A DNA stretch of 64,000 nt from Asterias rubens (Eukaryota; Echinodermata; Asteroidea; Forcipulatida; Asteriidae). The stretch lies in contig NC_047062.1 of assembly GCF_902459465.1 (NCBI RefSeq), positions 7,045,686-7,109,685 of the forward strand, in the 5' to 3' direction. The notes below the pieces were generated by a model that made no database searches, was not told the DNA's origin, and saw only the letters and a program-made list of their open reading frames with translations. Every line of letters begins with the position of its first letter. The first letter of the stretch is position 1. A program made the position numbers and the translations under genes. Positions 63,101-64,000 of this stretch are shown here, one piece after another.

Positions 63101-63669
63101 GTGACACAGCAGAGAACCAACGCACAACTCAACTCACATATGGCCCTGGCCTTGTATCGAACCAGGGTCACCTTGATGCTGAGAGGCAAGCACTTTACGC
63201 AAAAGCCAACCATGCCCCCAAACAAGTCCTGAGGCCTCTCCAGGGCTTTATTCAACGGGGATAAGGGATACAGTATGTTAGTGGACTATGATCTTTTTGA
63301 CTGGTTGTGATGCCGCAAATACAAGCACCTCTTGCAAAAAATTGTAGTCTTTCCTGAACAATATTGGTTCACAGACAAGTTAATACACCACGACATGACC
63401 TAATACAGCTGATTGTTTGTAAAGTAAGAGGGGATAGTTATCAAATGTTTGAGCAGTTCTGTATTGTTTTAAAACAGCATCCACTAGTAAGCTACATAGT
63501 GCAGTAAGTGGTGTAAACATGTGGGATACAGCATTAGATGGGTCAGTGATTAGCAACCTTGCTAGTGCCTGTGGCTCTGTAAACCCTGGTAATGTCATCA
63601 CAGCAGCTGACTTCCTCCAGACAGCCTCCCTTGGAAGAGTCCAGATTCAGAACCCCTCACAGTGTGACG
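27526..63669 (+). CDS. SVEP1: SVEP1-like giant secreted CCP/HYR/EGF/pentraxin protein (42 exons, incomplete at right edge)
   Basis: The order of modules (CCP and HYR modules, a Cys-poor segment, GCC2/GCC3 cysteine-rich modules, an EGF array, a pentraxin-like domain) is that of vertebrate SVEP1, an extracellular matrix and cell-adhesion protein. Differences are the absence of a von Willebrand A domain near the N-terminus, 7 HYR modules, and 21 EGF modules against about 6 before the pentraxin domain in human SVEP1 (family knowledge). I assign 42 exons totalling 9,373 coding bases (about 3,124 residues) with consistent GT/AG boundaries and matching phases at all 41 junctions. Most modules are symmetric phase 1-1 exons, the classical arrangement for exon shuffling. 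The window ends before a stop; family architecture predicts more CCP modules downstream. Exon blocks are listed separately. Gene prediction alone cannot exclude a split into two genes or alternative splicing. Confidence 0.8.
27684..27807. repeat. Palindromic MITE in SVEP1-like intron 1
   Basis: Ends GATTTCACGAAACTTTACGC and its inverted copy GTACAGTTTCGTGAAATC bracket inner arms that share GCAACGTTTATGG. Length is about 124 bp, it has no coding capacity, and it lies 92 bases after the signal-peptide exon. Confidence 0.8.
29180..29345. repeat. Half copy of foldback family C in SVEP1-like intron 2
   Basis: GTACTTTTTGTAGGA, GATGGTAGAAAGC, GAGGTGCTAT and AATTAGTAACTTAACAATGTCA match the left half of the complete element at 24941-25320. 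The mirrored right half is missing. Confidence 0.65.
29581..29665. repeat. Hairpin with about 37 bp arms in SVEP1-like intron 2
   Basis: TATTGACGTTAGCCCCATAA and TCAGTCCAATCCACTCC on the left are mirrored by GGAGTGGATTGGACCGATTT and ATGGGGTTATATTGACG on the right, with a loop of about 11 bases. Probably a small foldback element. Confidence 0.8.
30163..32020 (+). other. SVEP1-like intron 3, about 1.9 kb, no recognised content
   Basis: No exon, hairpin or named repeat is visible apart from AT-rich simple sequence. Confidence 0.4.
32021..32287 (+). CDS. SVEP1: SVEP1-like exon 4: CCP module 1 with histidine-rich insert
   Basis: This phase 1-1 exon encodes an 89-residue sushi (CCP) module: [36 protein letters not shown], then MWSGTKPSC. 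Ordinary CCP modules in this gene take about 61-77 residues. The excess is a loop between the fifth cysteine and the conserved Trp containing [20 protein letters not shown] and a further His, about 11 histidines within 19 residues, followed by SYDVG. Such clusters commonly bind zinc or copper ions (inference). The DNA is an imperfect CAT/CAC run at about 32185-32243, so the insert probably grew by repeat expansion. The frame stays open and the splice sites are normal (TTTAAAG, GTAAGT). Confidence 0.85.
33058..34625 (+). CDS. SVEP1: SVEP1-like exons 5-6: CCP module 2 and HYR module 2
   Basis: Exon 5 (33058-33240) encodes [35 protein letters not shown] and [12 protein letters not shown], a complete six-cysteine CCP. 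Exon 6 (34377-34625) encodes an entire HYR module in a single exon: [35 protein letters not shown] and [23 protein letters not shown] modules are beta-sandwich folds found beside CCP modules in adhesion proteins. Both exons are phase 1-1. Confidence 0.9.
33710..33848 (+). mobile_element. MITE family D, copy 1 (in SVEP1-like intron 5)
   Basis: Terminal inverted repeats GGAGACTTTCCAACGCTAGG (left) and the mirror of a related end (CTATCGTCCCAGAAAGTCTCC, right) enclose an inner inverted CCGGGTAAAT/ATTTACCCGG pair. About 139 bp long. The copy at 63743-63883 is the same element in the opposite orientation and is almost identical. Confidence 0.88.
33953..34205. repeat. MITE family A, copy 4 (truncated)
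   Basis: The left end reads TTTAAAGACACTGGACACCTTTGG; the GAGACCTCAAAATCTAATTT/TGAGGTCTCAAATTC centre is present, but the copy breaks off before its second end. It sits in the intron before exon 6. Confidence 0.7.
35155..38126 (+). CDS. SVEP1: SVEP1-like exons 7-11: five consecutive CCP modules (3-7)
   Basis: Exons 35155-35346, 35600-35800, 36242-36436, 37150-37350 and 37908-38126 each encode one CCP module in phase 1-1. Recurring features are a Cys-Pro or Cys-Asp opening, a YGSxC or YGTxC box followed by xxxCxxGY/F, and a final GxWxGxxxxC then Glu-Gly or Asn-Gly at the splice. Examples are [17 protein letters not shown] (exon 7), [17 protein letters not shown] (exon 8), [16 protein letters not shown] (exon 9), [16 protein letters not shown] (exon 10) and [16 protein letters not shown] (exon 11). 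Most have six rather than four cysteines, as in SVEP1- and selectin-type CCPs. Such modules form rod-like binding arrays. Confidence 0.9.
36462..36740 (+). repeat. Tandem repeat, unit about 71-84 bp, 3-4 copies, in SVEP1-like intron 9
   Basis: AGAGGGTCATCTTGGTTGTT and AGTTTAAAACTGAGG-like segments recur at about 36485, 36569, 36646 and 36717. The unit shortens slightly with each step, and the last copy is the most diverged. Confidence 0.85.
37563..37831. mobile_element. TIR element with perfect 24 bp ends and internal AACTGGTT repeats
   Basis: The left end CCAGGTCAAAATTCCAGTTG(AACC) is exactly mirrored at the right end. Inside, AACTGGTTNAACT/AACCAGTT motifs recur many times, so the centre can fold in many registers. 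It is 269 bp long with no coding capacity, in the intron between exons 10 and 11. Confidence 0.85.
38332..39072 (+). CDS. SVEP1: SVEP1-like exons 12-13: HYR module 3 split by a phase 0 intron
   Basis: Exon 12 (38332-38432) gives [20 protein letters not shown] and [10 protein letters not shown]; exon 13 (38904-39072) gives [20 protein letters not shown] and [20 protein letters not shown]. The intron cuts the module in the middle in phase 0, unlike HYR 2, 5 and 6, which are single exons. Confidence 0.88.
39211..39442. mobile_element. TIR element family E, copy 1
   Basis: GTGCGTTCGATAAGCTTCCC at the left and GGGAAGCTAAACGACCCACC at the right form inverted ends; the interior is unusually GC-rich and includes smaller inverted pieces around GTGAGCCCC. 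Related to the shorter palindrome at 51055-51201. It follows exon 13 within an intron. Confidence 0.7.
39755..41200 (+). CDS. SVEP1: SVEP1-like exons 14-16: CCP modules 8-10
   Basis: Exons 39755-39985, 40401-40592 and 41006-41200 are each phase 1-1. Exon 14 ([36 protein letters not shown]) is the longest of the three at 77 residues; exon 15 gives [16 protein letters not shown] and [15 protein letters not shown]; exon 16 gives [16 protein letters not shown] and [11 protein letters not shown]. All have the six-cysteine pattern. Confidence 0.9.
41517..42186 (+). CDS. SVEP1: SVEP1-like exons 17-18: HYR module 4 split by a phase 2 intron
   Basis: Exon 17 (41517-41652) ends [14 protein letters not shown] plus two bases of a Cys codon at a GTATGT donor. 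Exon 18 (42068-42186) restores it as Cys-Leu-Asp-Asn and continues [20 protein letters not shown] to CEYYITVR. An earlier GT at 41639 would use phase 0 and bring a stop codon into frame, so the later donor is preferred. Confidence 0.85.
41706..41733 (+). repeat. Poly-C tract in SVEP1-like intron 17
   Basis: A run of C with one T interruption, about 55 bases after the exon 17 donor. Such runs are length-unstable and error-prone in sequencing. Confidence 0.95.
42746..42870. repeat. Decayed half of foldback family F
   Basis: GGTTGGAAAGATGTTTTAAA, AGTAGAAT, GGTTTTCCTTTTA and GGGGAGTCAAAA match one arm of the element at 25806-26190 in order. The other arm is absent. Confidence 0.65.
43395..46159 (+). 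CDS. SVEP1: SVEP1-like exons 19-21: CCP modules 11-13
   Basis: Exons 43395-43586 ([28 protein letters not shown]), 44621-44815 ([38 protein letters not shown]) and 45959-46159 ([48 protein letters not shown]) are phase 1-1 CCP modules. A retroelement fragment fills the intron between exons 20 and 21, ending about 30 bases before the acceptor of exon 21. Confidence 0.88.
44150..44400. other. SVEP1-like intron 19 segment with (TTA)n and repeat-like sequence
   Basis: A (TTA)n run at about 44147-44160 is followed by AGTATTATTTATACAGGG and an A-rich region; this resembles the 3' end of a minus-strand non-LTR element, but no coding tail is recognisable. Confidence 0.35.
44461..44570 (-). mobile_element. 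tRNA-derived SINE-like repeat, family 3, copy 1
   Basis: It shares AGAACCAmCrCACAACT, ACTCACATATGGCC, a B-box-like ATCraACCAGGG and GAGAGGC with 63111-63220 in the same order. The B-box character of the shared core suggests a tRNA-derived origin; I could not define full ends. Confidence 0.55.
45501..45935 (+). mobile_element. Non-LTR retrotransposon 3' fragment in SVEP1-like intron 20
   Basis: The plus-strand frame encodes the C-terminal tail of a CR1/Jockey-type reverse transcriptase: [64 protein letters not shown] and EQFKSRLK. The upstream polymerase core is absent. It ends GCGCTATATAAGAACTG followed by (TTA)n at about 45917-45933. The family differs clearly from the minus-strand fragment at 2597-3228. 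Confidence 0.85.
46403..46645 (+). CDS. SVEP1: SVEP1-like exon 22: HYR module 5
   Basis: A single phase 1-1 exon of 81 codons: [37 protein letters not shown], then [20 protein letters not shown]. This is the most canonical HYR of the gene and has no internal intron. Confidence 0.92.
47016..47967 (+). CDS. SVEP1: SVEP1-like exons 23-24: CCP modules 14-15
   Basis: Exon 23 (47016-47213) encodes [30 protein letters not shown] and [13 protein letters not shown]. Exon 24 (47752-47967) encodes [32 protein letters not shown] and [13 protein letters not shown]. Both are phase 1-1 with six cysteines. Confidence 0.9.
48160..48237 (+). repeat. Retroelement-like tail with (TAATC)n microsatellite
   Basis: About six tandem TAATC units at 48208-48237 follow ATGAATTAATAAATCAATC, resembling the short tandem tail of a non-LTR element. 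Confidence 0.75.
48328..49709 (+). CDS. SVEP1: SVEP1-like exons 25-27: HYR modules 6 and 7
   Basis: Exon 25 (48328-48579) holds a complete [33 protein letters not shown] and [19 protein letters not shown]. Exons 26 (49050-49135) and 27 (49553-49709) together form HYR 7, split in phase 0: [20 protein letters not shown], then [20 protein letters not shown] and [23 protein letters not shown] 7 lacks the usual DNSG motif. This pair of adjacent HYR modules mirrors the tandem HYR pair of vertebrate SVEP1. Confidence 0.88.
48690..48835 (-). mobile_element. tRNA-derived SINE, family 2, copy 2 (decayed)
   Basis: It matches the unit at 11990-12130 in order: a B-box-like GAGATCTGAACCAATGATCTC, an A-box remnant and the extension ATGTTGGCTGTCTCCCTAT. 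It lies in SVEP1-like intron 25. Confidence 0.6.
50373..50558 (+). CDS. SVEP1: SVEP1-like exon 28: CCP module 16
   Basis: A phase 1-1 exon: [36 protein letters not shown] and [17 protein letters not shown]. It is the last CCP before the Cys-poor segment, corresponding to the sushi module that precedes the same segment in vertebrate SVEP1. Confidence 0.85.
51055..51201. mobile_element. Palindromic element family E, copy 2
   Basis: TTTAGCTCCCCTGGGTCGAC on the left is mirrored by GTCGACCCAGGGAAGCTAAA on the right, with a GTGTGTGGCGTTTTTTTTTCC inner pair. It shares its ends with the element at 39211-39442. Length about 147 bp. Confidence 0.8.
51577..52323 (+). CDS. SVEP1: SVEP1-like exon 29: Cys-poor segment with basic cleavage-like sites
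   Basis: One long phase 1-1 exon of 249 codons. It begins [20 protein letters not shown] and continues [23 protein letters not shown]-type helix then [10 protein letters not shown], resembling the region after the last early CCP of SVEP1. Furin-like or dibasic sites follow: SRKRRDVS about residue 69, KRYRRRHP near 137 and [15 protein letters not shown] near 150, with an acidic then charged, apparently disordered stretch between them. After these the fold resumes with [16 protein letters not shown] and ends [15 protein letters not shown]. The acceptor is AAACAG at 51571-51576; a more obvious TTTTTGACAG 28 bases upstream leads to a stop in every usable phase. Confidence 0.78.
52570..52944. repeat. 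MITE family A, copy 5
   Basis: Runs from TTAAAGGCACGGGAGTCGAC to CAGGTCATGTGCCTTTAA with the family's internal blocks (AATAATTGTTAGCATAAAA, GAGAAAGAAGTAATTT, CGCAACTTCAACAACC). Both ends sit at TTAA. It ends about 37 bases before the exon 30 acceptor. Confidence 0.82.
52982..54294 (+). CDS. SVEP1: SVEP1-like exons 30-32: three GCC2/GCC3 (ephrin-receptor-like) modules
   Basis: Exons 52982-53143, 53831-53992 and 54133-54294 are each exactly 162 bases, phase 1-1, and encode 54-residue cysteine-rich modules: [40 protein letters not shown] and [20 protein letters not shown], each followed by GSYQ- or YQSE-type text and a second CxxCP. This is the TNFR/ephrin-receptor-like fold found before the EGF array in SVEP1. 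The identical lengths point to tandem exon duplication. Confidence 0.9.
54929..60826 (+). CDS. SVEP1: SVEP1-like exons 33-39: array of 21 EGF modules
   Basis: Exons 54929-55138, 55777-56469, 56838-57068, 57440-58308, 58824-58971, 59889-60009 and 60693-60826 encode 21 EGF-like modules of about 38 residues (CxxxPCxNGGTCxDxxxxYxCxCxxGFxGxxC). Many carry the calcium-binding lead (DINEC, NVDDC, QIDEC) and the hydroxylatable Asn context ([10 protein letters not shown]). Exon boundaries often fall after the final GFxG, so the last Cys comes from the next exon. Exons 34 and 36 (693 and 869 bases) hold about six and eight EGFs without introns, whereas exons 37-39 hold parts of single modules with unusual phases 0, 1 and 2. 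EGF 13 ([16 protein letters not shown]) is shortened between its cysteines. The array is of Notch/Crumbs type and leads into the pentraxin domain. Confidence 0.9.
57340..57380 (+). repeat. Short (AATTC)n microsatellite near exon 36
   Basis: Four AATTC units lie about 65 bases before the acceptor of exon 36. A (TTA)n run at 57236-57252 preceded by GCGCTATACAAGACTTC marks another retroelement tail just upstream. Confidence 0.75.
58411..58770. repeat. TIR element family B, copy 1 (in SVEP1-like intron 36)
   Basis: The left end AAAGCCATTGGACACTTTCG and the right end CCGAAAGTGT are inverted partners. The interior (CCAAGGCCCACACTT, ACAAACCTGTGAAAATTTAG, GGGAAAACCCACCCTTGTTT) is shared almost base for base with 61083-61456. 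Confidence 0.88.
59050..59810 (-). mobile_element. Degenerate non-LTR reverse-transcriptase fragment in SVEP1-like intron 37
   Basis: Minus-strand frames, broken by stops and shifts, carry reverse-transcriptase tail motifs in order: [20 protein letters not shown] and [16 protein letters not shown] at 59574-59700, [20 protein letters not shown] near 59480, and the end [20 protein letters not shown] with [11 protein letters not shown] at 59107-59260. The copy is 5'-truncated and inactive, in antisense orientation to the host gene. Confidence 0.82.
60362..60500. repeat. MITE family A, copy 6 (left part only)
   Basis: TTAAAGGCACTGGACACTATTGG followed by the AATAATTGTTAGCATAAAA block, then sequence loses similarity after about 60500. 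Confidence 0.78.
61083..61456. repeat. TIR element family B, copy 2 (complete)
   Basis: TTAAAGCCATTGGACACTTCC on the left and CCGAAAGTGTCCAATGGCTTTAA on the right form inverted ends on TTAA sites. It lies in the same orientation as the copy at 58411-58770, 2.7 kb away, with SVEP1-like exons 37-39 between them. Confidence 0.9.
61682..63669 (+). CDS. SVEP1: SVEP1-like exons 40-42: pentraxin/LamG-like domain
   Basis: Exons 61682-61922, 62393-62583 and 63505-63669 join in phases 2 and 1. They encode a pentraxin-like jelly-roll domain: [40 protein letters not shown], the diagnostic [32 protein letters not shown] and [20 protein letters not shown], closing [17 protein letters not shown]. Pentraxin domains mediate calcium-dependent ligand binding in the extracellular space. 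The acceptor of exon 42 is the GTGCAG ending at 63504; nearby alternatives lead to stops. The last exon ends phase 1 at GTTAAA (63670), so the protein continues beyond the window. Confidence 0.87.
62651..62880. repeat. GC-rich element with 40 bp internal duplication in SVEP1-like intron 41
   Basis: TTTTCACACTATGATCG on the left and ATTGTGAAAAGTGCAC on the right suggest inverted ends. Inside, TATACCCCTGGTCTGACCCT followed by GGTTTACCCCGGCAAATGGG occurs twice in direct succession at 62677-62716 and 62717-62756. No coding capacity. Confidence 0.7.
63111..63220 (-). mobile_element. tRNA-derived SINE-like repeat, family 3, copy 2
   Basis: Matches 44461-44570 in order, with a better preserved B-box-like CTGGTTCGATAC on the minus strand. 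Lies in SVEP1-like intron 41. Confidence 0.55.
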
Positions 63670-63742
63670 GTTAAAGATACTTGGTTTTGTGTTGTTTATT
63701 TTATTTATTTATTTATTTTTATTTTAAATCTTCGGACATAAT

Positions 63743-63883
63743 GGGAGACTTTCTGGGACGATAGAGGGCAGCAGACTTACCGGGTAAATCCATTGTTCTC
63801 AGAATTATGCGCATGTTCAGAACTACGTAAACAATGGAAATTTACCCGGTATGTCTGCTGCCACCTAGCGTTGGAAAGTCTCC
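63743..63883 (-). mobile_element. MITE family D, copy 2 (in the last SVEP1-like intron of the window)
   Basis: Reverse-complemented, it reads GGAGACTTTCCAACGCTAGG then TGGCAGCAGACATACCGGG and on to the mirrored end, virtually the same as 33710-33848. The only difference I clearly see is one extra T in a TTGTTTACGTAG stretch. Confidence 0.88.
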
Positions 63884-64000
63884 TATTCTTTGTTGGCAGG
63901 GGCTGTCCAGGGTGAGGCAAAAGTTAAACAAACTGTCATCAAAGCGATGAGCCCTCCACACTATGTGTTACAACTCTCTAGTGATCTCGGTCTGGTACCA

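Overview
The window is animal nuclear DNA. It is AT-rich, its genes have many introns with GT/AG boundaries, and it is crowded with short foldback (MITE-like) elements, tRNA-derived SINEs and 5'-truncated non-LTR retrotransposon tails. The repeat families (for example copies beginning AAAGGCAGTGGACAC) and the sequence style recall echinoderm genomes, most likely a sea star. That assignment rests on recollection and inference, not on a search.

Four protein-coding genes are supported. (1) On the minus strand at 5068-5264 is the first coding exon of an EML5/EML6-type microtubule-associated WD-repeat protein; the rest lies to the left, beyond the window. (2) Its start codon is only about 165 bases from the start of a divergent plus-strand gene, 5428-9153: two coding exons, 544 residues, Ser/Thr/Pro-rich N-terminus, basic coiled C-terminus, family not recognised. 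The two form a head-to-head pair with a compact shared promoter. (3) Minus strand 16347-22566, with a 5' UTR exon at about 24459-24530, is RRP36, the small-subunit rRNA processing factor: eight coding exons, 249 residues. (4) Plus strand 27526 to beyond the right edge is a giant secreted modular gene of SVEP1 type. I reconstruct 42 exons whose phases all agree: signal peptide, 16 sushi (CCP) modules, 7 HYR modules, a Cys-poor segment with basic cleavage-like sites, 3 GCC2/GCC3 (ephrin-receptor-like) modules, 21 EGF modules and a pentraxin-like domain, about 3,120 residues so far. No stop codon has been reached at the right edge.

Layout: 1-5.0 kb, EML intron 1 with repeats; 5.0-9.4 kb, the divergent pair; 9.4-16.3 kb, repeats with no gene seen; 16.3-24.5 kb, RRP36; 24.5-27.4 kb, the divergent RRP36/SVEP1-like intergenic region, packed with palindromes; 27.5-64 kb, the SVEP1-like gene, with almost all transposon fragments in its introns.

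The most interesting items are: the scale of HYR, CCP and EGF expansion in the SVEP1-like gene; a histidine-rich insert inside its first sushi module; the protease-site-rich insert; the unrecognised gene paired with EML; a nearly identical pair of about 140 bp MITEs 30 kb apart; and a SINE nested inside a foldback element with an intact 11 bp target-site duplication. I saw no CRISPR array, no prokaryotic operon and no convincing functional tRNA.
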